Source of the DNA: Lachnospiraceae bacterium | GTDB lineage: Bacteria; Bacillota; Clostridia; Lachnospirales; Lachnospiraceae | Length of the DNA: 60,513 bases | NCBI GenBank assembly: GCA_900752065.1 | Contig: CAADTT010000145.1 | Coordinates: 1-60,513, forward strand | Direction of reading: 5' to 3' | Notes under the pieces: model-generated | Databases searched by the model: none | What the model was told of the DNA's origin: nothing | What the model saw: the letters and a program-made list of their open reading frames with translations, nothing else | Program-made: the position numbers and the translations under genes | Shown here: positions 16,210-25,197 of the stretch, piece after piece | Layout of the letters: the number at the start of each line of letters is the position of its first letter | How positions within the stretch are numbered: position 1 is the first letter of the stretch

Positions 16210-17151
16210 CTAAACCTCCATCCGAATCCATCCATCCTCATAAAGAGGCGGCTGATACTCTCCGTTAAACCAGTGATCCGGTGCGATCACTTTTTTCTGC
16301 GGATCTTTCCCGAGGAACTGCGCCCACCAGCTAAATGTGCTGTTGGAAATAATAAAATGACTGCAGGAATACATCAGACGCAGCTTCTCCCACACCGGGT
16401 CATCTCCGCTTTCATAATGAACCTCTCCGTCAATAGACAAATGTTCCTTCGCCCACTCTACATCATCCGAAAAAATAAAAAACACAGGATCTTCCACCAG
16501 CTCTTTCATCTTCTCTGCCGCACGTTCAAAGTACCCCACGGTACATACGTCCAGCGCCTTATACTGCAGATAATTTCCCCGGCGTATGGTGATGCAGACG
16601 GAATTCGTGTTCTCGATCCTGTGCATCATCTCCAGGTTCTTTTCCAGCACCGGATAGCGGGGAGTAAACTCTTTTTGCAGGGTTTCCCGGATTTCTTCAC
16701 AGTAGCGGGCACACTCGAAGGGGGCAGCGGCGATCTTCCTCTTTTTCACCCAGGTAAAAGGGTAATCATATCCCACGAAAAGCAGGTAAAGCCCGCGGCG
16801 GTTCTGCCATTTCAGGAAATGCCTGCGCCATTTCAGCCGTTCATTCGCTCCTCTTCCCCGCACAAACATCCGGTCTCCCAGCATCTCGATGCCAAGAACG
16901 GCCTTTTCCCAAAGACTGGTCTCGTTCCAGATCAGTTTTCCCTCTTTTTCATAGTACGTATAGGGAGCGACCTGAAAATGGCGAAGGGAATCTTCCCATC
17001 CCGGCATCTCGCCCTTCTTCTCCTCTGCAAAAATATTTTTGAAATCAAAACAGAGAGGTTCGTCCATACCTCCCTGAAGCTGGATCATCCTGGCAAAAGC
17101 ATACCGGAACATCTGATTTCCCAGCCTTCCGTTCATTTCTACATAAATCAT
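16210..17151 (-). CDS. GT11 alpha-1,2-fucosyltransferase
   Basis: The 313-residue protein starts MIYVEMNGRLGNQMFRYAFARM and contains the GT11 donor motif VCITIRRGNYLQ, then FFIFSDDVEWAKEHL and ISNSTFSWWAQFLG. The family transfers fucose from GDP-fucose to form alpha-1,2 linkages. The same locus encodes the full GDP-mannose to GDP-fucose route, supporting the donor. The ATG at 17151 overlaps the GT2 stop (ATGA), with GGAGG upstream. Such enzymes can make H-antigen-like caps. Confidence 0.92.
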   Translation of the reverse strand: MIYVEMNGRLGNQMFRYAFARMIQLQGGMDEPLCFDFKNIFAEEKKGEMPGWEDSLRHFQVAPYTYYEKEGKLIWNETSLWEKAVLGIEMLGDRMFVRGRGANERLKWRRHFLKWQNRRGLYLLFVGYDYPFTWVKKRKIAAAPFECARYCEEIRETLQKEFTPRYPVLEKNLEMMHRIENTNSVCITIRRGNYLQYKALDVCTVGYFERAAEKMKELVEDPVFFIFSDDVEWAKEHLSIDGEVHYESGDDPVWEKLRLMYSCSHFIISNSTFSWWAQFLGKDPQKKVIAPDHWFNGEYQPPLYEDGWIRMEV

Positions 17152-18098
17152 CCTCTCACTCCTCCGAAGATCCTCCATGCCAGAACCAGAAGCTTCCGTT
17201 TTCCCGTAGCTGCCGCGATCCTGCTTTTCCGGTATCCTTTTCCATACTCCCGTATGATTCTTTGGATCATACGCTCCGCCAGTTCGTCAGATATTTTCGC
17301 TTTCCGCATTCTCCCCTTATTATACACAGCCGCCGACACGAGCTGTTCCGCCGCATAATGCGCCAGCTCCGGGTAATCCCTCTGGCAGCGTTTCCAGATT
17401 TCTTCCCATGCCTCCAGATATTCCAGTTCTTTCCTGTTCCACTTCCGATTCGTGATGCTGTCGGGATTGATCACGTAGCAATACCCTTTCCAATCGGTCA
17501 CCGTGATCTTTTTCGCCTTTAAAATCAACTGGTACGTCACAAACTGATCTTCATAGTTTTTTCCGTCCGGATACCGGATGCCCTCAAACAGCTCCCTGCG
17601 GTACAGCTTGTTCCAGAGATAACTTTTCAGTTCTCCCTCGCCCTTCAGAAGCTTTTCAAACGCCTCCCCGGGCGTATAGATTTCATGGCTGTCTGCCGCC
17701 GAAGGCGCCGGAAGTCTTTCTTCTGTATCTCCTGTCCGGACGTAACCGCACACGGAAATATCCGCACCTTCCTTTTTCAAAAGCCGGTAAAGCGTCTCAT
17801 ACATCGCCGGATGCGCAAAGTCATCCGCATCACAAAAACCAATATAATCTCCTCCGGCCTCCGCGATCCCCGTATTTCTTGCAGCCGCAATCCCCTGATT
17901 TTCCTGCCGGATCACCCGGACATGAGGCATCCGGGCAGCATATTCCGCACAGATTTCAGCCGTTTTGTCTGTGGAGCCGTCATCGATCAGCAGGATCTCC
18001 ATATTTTCCAGTGTCTGCTTTTTCAGACTTTCCATGCAGCGCCCAAGGAACTTTTCTCCATTGTACACCGGTACAATGACAGAAACCATCTCATTCAT
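17148..18098 (-). CDS. GT2 glycosyltransferase
   Basis: The 316-residue GT-A enzyme starts MVSVIVPVYNGEKFLGRCMESL and has ILLIDDGSTDKTAEIC, IAAARNTGIAEAGGDYIGF and CDADDF (metal-binding DxD). The C-terminal 200 residues are helical without a clear membrane segment. The ATG at 18098 overlaps the polymerase stop, with GAGGAGG upstream. It is coupled to the fucosyltransferase gene by a 4-base overlap. Confidence 0.9.
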   Translation of the reverse strand: MNEMVSVIVPVYNGEKFLGRCMESLKKQTLENMEILLIDDGSTDKTAEICAEYAARMPHVRVIRQENQGIAAARNTGIAEAGGDYIGFCDADDFAHPAMYETLYRLLKKEGADISVCGYVRTGDTEERLPAPSAADSHEIYTPGEAFEKLLKGEGELKSYLWNKLYRRELFEGIRYPDGKNYEDQFVTYQLILKAKKITVTDWKGYCYVINPDSITNRKWNRKELEYLEAWEEIWKRCQRDYPELAHYAAEQLVSAAVYNKGRMRKAKISDELAERMIQRIIREYGKGYRKSRIAAATGKRKLLVLAWRIFGGVRG

Positions 18099-19284
18099 GG
18101 GCTTCCTCCTCTCCCGCCAGGAACCTCTCACAGCAGAAGCCCAGCGCCAGGATCATATAGAACAGTGTGCGCATCTCAAAAGAATCTCCGATAAACGCGA
18201 TAAAATATGCCAACAGGGTAATGCTGATCACCTTTGCCTCCCTGTGCTGTATGCAGCGGTCAAGCTTTCTCGCCGTGATAAAAAGAAGCGCCAGAAAAGC
18301 GATCAGCAGAAGCGCACCGCCCTTCATCAAAAGCTCCAGAATATAATTGTGGGCATGAACGTGGTGGGGATCTCCGCCCAGCCGCTCACTGAACGCCTGC
18401 GCGCTCTCCACCCCGTAGCCATAGACCGGCGACTTTTTGATTGCCTTGATCACCCTGTTCCACACCTTTGTCCTTTTGGTCAGGTTCAGCTTTTTGTGCA
18501 AAAGTCCCACGATAATGGGTTTCAGGAGATACTGGAGCCGAAAGATCGTGATCCCGAAAAATCCCGCGCACCAGACTCCCATATACGTTTTCAGCATATA
18601 CAGCCCTTTCCACGGAATCAGAAAGCTGCATGCAAAGACAAGCCCAAAGACAGTCAGAGTGATCAGTCCCGTGGCTGACCACACCGGCAGGATCTGTCCC
18701 AGCCCCAGAAGAAAGAACAGTGCATAATCCCAGGTCATCTTTTTCTTTCTCCGAAGCACATCCAGATAACCCACGCACAGTCCCGCCAGGATCGTCACGA
18801 TAAATACATTCTCATTTCCCAGCCAGAACTGCGGCTCATTGTCACTGCCCCTGTAGAGTCCCTCAGGGAAAAGAAATACCGTCAGACAGTTGGCAGCCAC
18901 CTGAACGTAGCACATGATATACTGCGCCCGCACCAGAAGCTTCGGATTTTCTTCCGCTCCCATTTCCGTCAGGAGCACCACGGACAGGATCGGCCACATG
19001 TACTTCGCACACTTCCAGACCTGCGGGCTGATATGCTGGTGAAACAGCGTAGAGCCAAGCAGGATCGCCCCCATGACAAACAGGGCGATGTCAAAAGAAC
19101 TCACCTTCCGCTCCATGATATAAAATACAAGGATCAGCAGGAAAAATAAAAGATTCCCCGCATCAAACAGTTTGTCCGTCCAATACAACTGGGTTTTAAA
19201 ATATGCCGGTTCCCAGAACAGCAGAAATGCCGCAAAAAGAAACCAGAAATTATTCAAACATACCTTTTTTATCTTTGTCATCAT
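18091..19284 (-). CDS. O-antigen ligase/polymerase-like (Wzy-type) membrane protein
   Basis: The 397-residue protein has about 10-12 hydrophobic segments and a large extracytoplasmic loop (about 255-315) containing SPVYGYGVESAQAF and HVHAHNYILELLMKGG, typical of the Wzy_C/O-antigen ligase domain. It likely polymerises repeat units outside the membrane. It overlaps the flippase gene by 4 bases and the next GT2 by 8 bases, so the genes are coupled. Confidence 0.85.
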   Translation of the reverse strand: MMTKIKKVCLNNFWFLFAAFLLFWEPAYFKTQLYWTDKLFDAGNLLFFLLILVFYIMERKVSSFDIALFVMGAILLGSTLFHQHISPQVWKCAKYMWPILSVVLLTEMGAEENPKLLVRAQYIMCYVQVAANCLTVFLFPEGLYRGSDNEPQFWLGNENVFIVTILAGLCVGYLDVLRRKKKMTWDYALFFLLGLGQILPVWSATGLITLTVFGLVFACSFLIPWKGLYMLKTYMGVWCAGFFGITIFRLQYLLKPIIVGLLHKKLNLTKRTKVWNRVIKAIKKSPVYGYGVESAQAFSERLGGDPHHVHAHNYILELLMKGGALLLIAFLALLFITARKLDRCIQHREAKVISITLLAYFIAFIGDSFEMRTLFYMILALGFCCERFLAGEEEAHE

Positions 19285-20732
19285 CTGTTCAACCTTCTTT
19301 TCACAATCTGGACTCCTTTGCCCAAAAACTCACGGATATAGCTGTCCCGGATGAGAAGCAGCACAGCGCAGTAGGCGGCAAAACCGATCACGATCTCCAG
19401 AAATGTACTGGCGATCCCTACTGGCAAATACTTTGTAATGCACACTAACACACAGGTCATGGCAGCCCCCGCCAGAAAATTCCTGCTCACCGTCGCAAAA
19501 AGCGTCCGCATGGAAATAAAATTTCTGAGGAAAAAGAGCTGAGATGCCGCAACGGTAAATTCTGCCGCAATCGTTCCCACACCTGCGCCAAGCGCCCCGT
19601 ACTTCGGTATCAGCAGCGCATTGATCACGAGATTGCAGACAGCCCCCAGGATCACAGAGGTGTTAAATTCCTTCTGCTTCTTCATAGGCACCAGGCACTG
19701 GATCCCCGACACATTACTGGTAGCGATCAGTAAGACCGTAGGACTCAGGCAATAGAGGATGCCAACCACAGGGTCATATCCTTTTCCATAAAACCAGGGA
19801 ACCATGCCTTTCGTTATCCCCAGAATGCCGAACATCAGCCCGCATCCCATGAAAGAGGAAAAACGAAATGCCTCTGCAATCGTTTTCCGCACCTGATCCT
19901 TTCCTTCATGAGAGAAAATGTAGGAAACTCTCGGAAGCATGACGCTGCCCATAGACGTCACGACCGCCGTAGATACCTTAATAATCTTCTGTGCCTGGGT
20001 ATAAAATCCGGTCTGTCCAATGTCGGAAGACAAATATCCAAGCATCGTCTTATCCATCACTGCATAAATCTGAATTGCCACCTGGGGCAGAAAAAGGTAC
20101 AGCGTAGGAGCAATATGACGGCGTATTTTCAGCTTTTTGAAAGGAACGTAGCTTACATAACGGGGGACATAAAACCAGAGGGAAAGATTTCCCAGAAAGC
20201 TGGCTCCCGACTGGCAAAACGCATACATCGGCACATCCTCCGGTGTCTTTACAAACAAAAAAATACACGCCACGGACAGGCATTTCACTGCCGCATTCCG
20301 TCCTACGACTCTCTTAAAATCCTCCATTCCCTGAAGAAGAAAAGCAATATCAAAAATCACCGCAACAACATCCAGACTCTGGATCAGAAAAAGCTCAGAG
20401 TAGCGTCCCTGACTGACGAAAAGGACAAAATATACCACCAGACTCAAAATCACCATGATTCCCCGAAAGATCAGCAGTTCCTCAAAAATCCTGCTGCATT
20501 CTTCCCGGGAATCCTGGTGATAGGCAATCTCCCTCTGCCCGTACATGGAGATCCCAAGAGATGCCACCAATAAAAAATACGTGCAGATGGACTGTGTCCA
20601 GCTATATGCACCGATGCCTTTTTCGCCCAGCACACGGCTGATATAAGGCGTCGTGACCAGGGGCGTTATAATGATCAGCATCTGGTATGCCAGGCTGTAT
20701 AAGTAATTCTTTCCTACTGTCGCTTTCTTCAC
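19281..20732 (-). CDS. Wzx-type polysaccharide flippase
   Basis: The 483-residue protein of the MOP superfamily has about 12-14 membrane segments. It starts KKATVGKNYLYSLAYQMLIIITPLVTTPYISRVLG, the usual Wzx opening, with a GTG start. It moves the lipid-linked repeat unit across the membrane. It is the first gene after a terminator at 20826-20869, so the glycosyltransferase part of the locus probably has its own promoter in 20733-20825, though I see no strong one. Confidence 0.88.
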   Translation of the reverse strand: MKKATVGKNYLYSLAYQMLIIITPLVTTPYISRVLGEKGIGAYSWTQSICTYFLLVASLGISMYGQREIAYHQDSREECSRIFEELLIFRGIMVILSLVVYFVLFVSQGRYSELFLIQSLDVVAVIFDIAFLLQGMEDFKRVVGRNAAVKCLSVACIFLFVKTPEDVPMYAFCQSGASFLGNLSLWFYVPRYVSYVPFKKLKIRRHIAPTLYLFLPQVAIQIYAVMDKTMLGYLSSDIGQTGFYTQAQKIIKVSTAVVTSMGSVMLPRVSYIFSHEGKDQVRKTIAEAFRFSSFMGCGLMFGILGITKGMVPWFYGKGYDPVVGILYCLSPTVLLIATSNVSGIQCLVPMKKQKEFNTSVILGAVCNLVINALLIPKYGALGAGVGTIAAEFTVAASQLFFLRNFISMRTLFATVSRNFLAGAAMTCVLVCITKYLPVGIASTFLEIVIGFAAYCAVLLLIRDSYIREFLGKGVQIVKRRLNR

Positions 20733-20825
20733 GGGACCTCTCCTTTAACTTTTACATCTGCTCCTTCTGTGTGCATCCTCGCGGAGCGTTTTTGTATCCT
20801 GGGGAATGAACCTATGATACAAAAA

Positions 20826-20869
20826 GACTGCCATGATCACCGGCCAGAACCCGGCTGACCACGACAGCC
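20826..20869 (-). terminator. Terminator after the cell-wall-repeat protein gene
   Basis: On the minus strand an 18-bp, mostly paired stem (GGCTGTCGTGGTCA... with ...TGATCATGGCAGTC) is followed by TTTTTG. It separates the sugar-nucleotide and cell-wall-repeat genes from the flippase block. Confidence 0.7.
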
Positions 20870-20942
20870 TCTCATAATACTATATGATACCTTCGGCTTA
20901 ACACTCTGAAACGTTCGGTTCCATCGTTATTTTTAAAATAGC

Positions 20943-21848
20943 TTATTCGATTCTTGTCAGCTTGCAGTTTTTAAGCTGGATACACCACGGATTCTTCGCC
21001 TCACCTTCACCAAAGGCAACTTTTACCTTCCCTTTGACTTTGTTGATCTCACGGTAATTCTCCGTGCTGTTGCCTGTTTTCTGCACCCACTGGTAATATG
21101 CCGGTTTCGACTTATTTGCCGCCTCGATCCAATACCAGCCCTCGCGCACCATGCCTTCCGGAACTGAATTTGCACGCTTAACGATCAGACACTCATCCCA
21201 TTTTACTGTCTTGCTCTTTCTGGCGTCAAACTGGCCTTTTTCATTCACCCACTTATACGGCATGGCAGCATCAAAGGTCTTCCACCAGTCACTGGTCGCC
21301 ACGGTCGTAAAGGTAGCTTTCACCCATTTGTTGGTGGCAACTCTTCCTCTGGAATCACAGTAGTACCAGACCTTGTTCAAAAGCTTCCAGCCATTTTTCT
21401 GGACCACTCCGTTAGAAAATATATAATAATATCCGTCAATGTAATATTCACCGTTGTTCAGATATTTGCCGTTTGACTTGCGGTAACGGGATCCCTCCCA
21501 TTTCCCTTTGACAGCCTCTTTGACCCACGCGCCCTGCTTATTCACATAGCGCTTTCCAACCCACTTCTTGACATCAAGCTTACCGCTTTTTGAGAGATGA
21601 TACTTCTTTCCCTCAACCACGATCCACTTATTTTTCAGCATAACGCCTTTTTTATAATAATAAGTCTTCTTCTTCTCTTTTTTCCAGCCGGTATATTTCT
21701 CCGCCGCTGCACCATCCGAAACATCCCCGGCGTCTGAAACAGCCTCTGCCTCAACCGGGGCCGCCAAAGCATAAGCTCCAGGCATCTGTCCCACACAAGA
21801 ACCTGCAAGCATCGCAACTAAGAAAGATACACATAGTTTCTTTTTCAT
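20943..21848 (-). CDS. Secreted protein with choline-binding-like repeats
   Basis: The 301-residue protein has a clear signal peptide (MKKKLCVSFLVAMLAGSCVG, then cleavage near AYALAAP). The mature part is built of aromatic and glycine repeats of the CW-binding type (GWKKEKKKTYYYKKGVMLKNK, WKLLNKVWYYCDSRGR, GWYWIEAANKSKPAYYQWV). Such repeats bind choline or other surface polymer decorations. It sits inside the polysaccharide locus, which also encodes LicD, so it may bind the polymer made here (inference). AAGGAG precedes the ATG at 21848. No enzymatic domain seen. Confidence 0.8.
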   Translation of the reverse strand: MKKKLCVSFLVAMLAGSCVGQMPGAYALAAPVEAEAVSDAGDVSDGAAAEKYTGWKKEKKKTYYYKKGVMLKNKWIVVEGKKYHLSKSGKLDVKKWVGKRYVNKQGAWVKEAVKGKWEGSRYRKSNGKYLNNGEYYIDGYYYIFSNGVVQKNGWKLLNKVWYYCDSRGRVATNKWVKATFTTVATSDWWKTFDAAMPYKWVNEKGQFDARKSKTVKWDECLIVKRANSVPEGMVREGWYWIEAANKSKPAYYQWVQKTGNSTENYREINKVKGKVKVAFGEGEAKNPWCIQLKNCKLTRIE

Positions 21849-21905
21849 ATTCTCATACTCCTTTTTCTTTTCAGAATACCACTTTCCCACAGTTCTGTCA
21901 ACGAA

Positions 21906-22886
21906 CTATCCCCTTACGTCAAGAAACTGCGCCTGCCCGTGAATCTGAAGCTTCACAGAGTCCGCCGGAACAAAGATGCAGTCCCCCTTAAAAAAACGTA
22001 ACATTTCATCTTCAAACTGGATCGCCCCGCATCCCTCCGTGCAGAGCAGCACCCGGAAGGATGTGCTGTCCGCCTCGTAGGCCACAAGTTCACGGCACCG
22101 CTCAGTATTGACGATCATCCGGTATACTTCAAAATACTTGCACCGGCAGAGCAGTTCGGAAGCGCAGCCCCTGCGGTATTTCAGCACCCTCAACGGCTGT
22201 CTGGGTTCTCTGCTCGCCGCAAGACTGGCAGCCTCCAGCGCTTTCTCGATATGGAGCTCCCGTTTTTTTCCATTCCTGTCCACCCTGTCGTAATCATAAA
22301 TGCGGTAAGTCAGGTTTGAACTTTCCTGAATTTCTGCGATCAGCGCACCGGCACCGATGGCATGAATGGTTCCCGCTTCGATATAAAACAGATCATTCTT
22401 TTGGACAGGAACTTTCTGAAGATACTTCTCTACAGTCCCTTTTTCAATCGCCGCTCGCAGCCTTTCTTTCTCTACGTCTGTTTTTAGCCCATAGACAAGG
22501 CTCGTGTCTTTCGCCGCATCCAGAACATACCACATCTCCGTCTTTCCAAGTTGCCCGTTTTCGTGCTCCGCCGCATAAGCATCGGTAGGATGTACCTGTA
22601 CCGATAAATCTTTCTTCGCATCAATAAACTTTATAAGGATCGGCAATTCGCCCTTCGTTTTCGGATGAGTACCCAGAAATTCCGGATGGGCCATCAGTAC
22701 ATCAGAAAGACTCTGTCCCTCGAATTCACCGCTGGCTGCCGTGCTCGGGCCATCCGGGTGGGTGCTGCATTCCCATGTCTCCGCGAGAGGGCTGAGCGCG
22801 ATCCCTTTTGTAAAATCATCATTCAGCCGGTTTCCGCCCCACAGATAATCCTTCCCCGCAGGCTTTAAAAGAAACGGTCTATTCAT
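21906..22886 (-). CDS. manA: Mannose-6-phosphate isomerase, class I
   Basis: The 326-residue zinc enzyme converts fructose-6-P to mannose-6-P. It begins MNRPFLLKPAGKDYLWGGNRL and contains ETWECSTHPDGPS, ILIKFIDAKKDLSVQVHP, GKTEMWYVLDA and IEAGTIHAIGAGALIAEIQE, with zinc-binding His/Glu residues. I use the ATG at 22886 (9 bases after the manC stop) instead of the longer frame from 22922. First step of the GDP-fucose branch. Confidence 0.92.
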   Translation of the reverse strand: MNRPFLLKPAGKDYLWGGNRLNDDFTKGIALSPLAETWECSTHPDGPSTAASGEFEGQSLSDVLMAHPEFLGTHPKTKGELPILIKFIDAKKDLSVQVHPTDAYAAEHENGQLGKTEMWYVLDAAKDTSLVYGLKTDVEKERLRAAIEKGTVEKYLQKVPVQKNDLFYIEAGTIHAIGAGALIAEIQESSNLTYRIYDYDRVDRNGKKRELHIEKALEAASLAASREPRQPLRVLKYRRGCASELLCRCKYFEVYRMIVNTERCRELVAYEADSTSFRVLLCTEGCGAIQFEDEMLRFFKGDCIFVPADSVKLQIHGQAQFLDVRG

Positions 22887-22893
22887 ACCTTTA

Positions 22894-24207
22894 TCACTCC
22901 AATGGGAATTTCTGTTTGTCATGGACGCTGATTTCCCTGCCCAACTGGACTTCGATCAGCTTCAGCTCCGTATCTGCAATCACTGTATGACGGCATCCCG
23001 CCTCCATCGTGATCACATCCCCGGCTTTTACCTTCTGCTCCATCTCATCCACAACCGTGCGCCCCTGCCCGCTGATGACCATCCACACCTCATCCCTGTA
23101 CTTATGGCTGTGATAGTTCATTCTGTGACCTGGGTTCAGCGTGACCTTGACCGTCAGGCTCCCCTCTTCAATATCCAGAATACGGAAACTTCCCCAGCTC
23201 TTTTCCGCAAACATGATCTGCTGGTCGATTTTATCTACAAAAGGTTTAATGTAACTGGACTGCTCTTTGTCCGAGACAAGAATTCCCTCAGGTGAAGCAG
23301 AGATCACCACATCCTGCAGCCCCATAGCCAGAACCGGTACGCTCAGTTCATTGATGATGTGGACATTCTCGCAGGTCTCATTCATGATCACATCCCCGAC
23401 GCCGGCCTCATCCATCGCCTCTGTCAGCGTATTCCAGGTTCCCAGGTCCTTCCACTCCCCGGCAAAGCGCATCACCTGGATATGCTCCTCTTTCTCCACG
23501 ACTGCATAGTCAAAAGAGATCTTTGTCAGCGTTTCATATTGATCAAACAGATCCTGATAATCTGTAAAGGCAATCAACTCATGTGCCTTACGCAAAACAT
23601 ATTTCAGTTTATAGGCAAATACGCCTCCATTCCACAGGGCGCCCTGTCTGATATATTCTTTCGCTACGCTCTGCGTAGGTTTCTCTTTAAAAGTGGAAAC
23701 CCGGCTTATCTGTTCCTCACTTTCCGGTATAATGTATCCGTATTTTTCGGAAGGGTACGTCGGCTCGATCCCCATCAGTACAAGGTTCGCCTCCCCCTTC
23801 TCTGCCTGCCGCGCAAGCGCCTTCAATGCTTCAAAATAATCGTCCTCTACATAAGGATCCACCGGACAGACCACCACCGTCTCTTCCGGATCGATCCCCT
23901 GCACATCTGTCAGGTATGCCGTAGCAAGAGCGATTGCCGGAAAAGTATCCCGGCGGCAGGGCTCCACTGAGATCCCCACCTCCCCGCCCAGTTGGTTATG
24001 AAGCGCGGAAACTTGTGTTTTACTCGTGGCAATGGTCACTGACGCATCTGCATCCGCCTTTTTTATCTGGCGGAAAACACGCTGCACCATAGACTCATAG
24101 CCGCCTTCTTCTGACCGGAAGATTTTGATAAACTGCTTGGAACGGATGTCATTCGAGAGCGGCCACAGGCGCTTGCCGGATCCTCCGGACAACAATATGA
24201 TATTCAT
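22894..24207 (-). CDS. manC: Mannose-1-phosphate guanylyltransferase
   Basis: The 437-residue enzyme makes GDP-mannose. The nucleotidyltransferase motif is LLSGGSGKRLWPLSNDIRSKQF at the N-terminus, FKEKPT and WNGGVFAYK follow, and the C-terminal cupin (about 340-430) contains GHRMNYHSHKYRDEVW. It is thus the two-domain type that can also have isomerase activity, but a separate manA is next door. It follows fcl by 17 bases. Confidence 0.93.
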   Translation of the reverse strand: MNIILLSGGSGKRLWPLSNDIRSKQFIKIFRSEEGGYESMVQRVFRQIKKADADASVTIATSKTQVSALHNQLGGEVGISVEPCRRDTFPAIALATAYLTDVQGIDPEETVVVCPVDPYVEDDYFEALKALARQAEKGEANLVLMGIEPTYPSEKYGYIIPESEEQISRVSTFKEKPTQSVAKEYIRQGALWNGGVFAYKLKYVLRKAHELIAFTDYQDLFDQYETLTKISFDYAVVEKEEHIQVMRFAGEWKDLGTWNTLTEAMDEAGVGDVIMNETCENVHIINELSVPVLAMGLQDVVISASPEGILVSDKEQSSYIKPFVDKIDQQIMFAEKSWGSFRILDIEEGSLTVKVTLNPGHRMNYHSHKYRDEVWMVISGQGRTVVDEMEQKVKAGDVITMEAGCRHTVIADTELKLIEVQLGREISVHDKQKFPLE

Positions 24208-24224
24208 GCTTTTATCTCCCCCTG

Positions 24225-25172
24225 TTATCTTTCAGCCCTCATCGGATTGTGCAAAAAATCCTCATAAGAGAGCCGGATGCCCTCTTCTAACTCTGTCCGG
24301 TAGGTCCATCCCAGCTTCGCTGCTTTACTCACATCCAGCAGCTTCCGGGGAGTACCGTTCGGTTTGCTCGTATCCCACCGGATTTCCCCCTCATAGCCGA
24401 TGACCTTCGCTACCAGCTCTGTCAATTCTCTGATTGTCAGTTCCTTGCCTGTTCCGGCATTAACCGTTTCATCGCCGCTGTAATGATTCATCAGGAATAC
24501 ACACAGATTTGCCAGATCATCCACATAGAGGAACTCCCGCAGAGGAGAACCGTCCCCCCAGCAGGTAACATAAGGTTTTCCTTCCACTTTCGCTTCGTGG
24601 AACCTGCGGATCAGCGCCGGCAGGACATGGCTGTGGGTGGGATGATAATTGTCATTTGGTCCGTACAGGTTTGTAGGCATAACAGAGATATAATCCGTGC
24701 CATACTGTTTATTCAGAAACTCGCAGTATTTCAGACCGGAAATCTTAGCCAGCGCATAAGCTTCGTTCGTCTTCTCCAGTTCGCTGGTCAACAGACAGCT
24801 CTCCTTCATGGGCTGCGGCGCCATGCGAGGATAGATACAGGAGCTTCCGAGAAACTCCAGCTTTTTGCAGCCGTTCTTCCACGCCGAATGGATCACATTC
24901 ATCTCAAGTGTCATATTAAACCACATAAAATCTGCCAGAGCCTCCCGGTTCGCCACAATGCCGCCTACCTTTGCCGCAGCCAGGAATACATACTCCGGCT
25001 TTTCCTGTTCAAAAAACTCTTCCACATCCGCCTGACGGCAGAGATCCAGTTCTGCATGGGTGCGTGTGAGGATATTCATATACCCCTGCCGCTGCAATTC
25101 CCGGACGATCGCCGAGCCTACCATTCCCCGGTGTCCTGCCACATAAATCTTCGCATCTTTTTCCATCATCAT
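24225..25172 (-). CDS. fcl: GDP-L-fucose synthase
   Basis: The 315-residue SDR epimerase/reductase completes GDP-L-fucose from GDP-4-keto-6-deoxymannose. NAD(P)-binding YVAGHRGMVGSAIVREL, SSCIYPR, and the catalytic Tyr/Lys in NEAYALAKISG are visible, with LREFLYVDDLA later. It directly follows gmd and precedes manC, so the pathway is complete apart from phosphomannomutase, which is not in the window. Confidence 0.95.
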   Translation of the reverse strand: MMMEKDAKIYVAGHRGMVGSAIVRELQRQGYMNILTRTHAELDLCRQADVEEFFEQEKPEYVFLAAAKVGGIVANREALADFMWFNMTLEMNVIHSAWKNGCKKLEFLGSSCIYPRMAPQPMKESCLLTSELEKTNEAYALAKISGLKYCEFLNKQYGTDYISVMPTNLYGPNDNYHPTHSHVLPALIRRFHEAKVEGKPYVTCWGDGSPLREFLYVDDLANLCVFLMNHYSGDETVNAGTGKELTIRELTELVAKVIGYEGEIRWDTSKPNGTPRKLLDVSKAAKLGWTYRTELEEGIRLSYEDFLHNPMRAER

Positions 25173-25197
25173 CTTATGCCTTCTTTATATTAATCTT

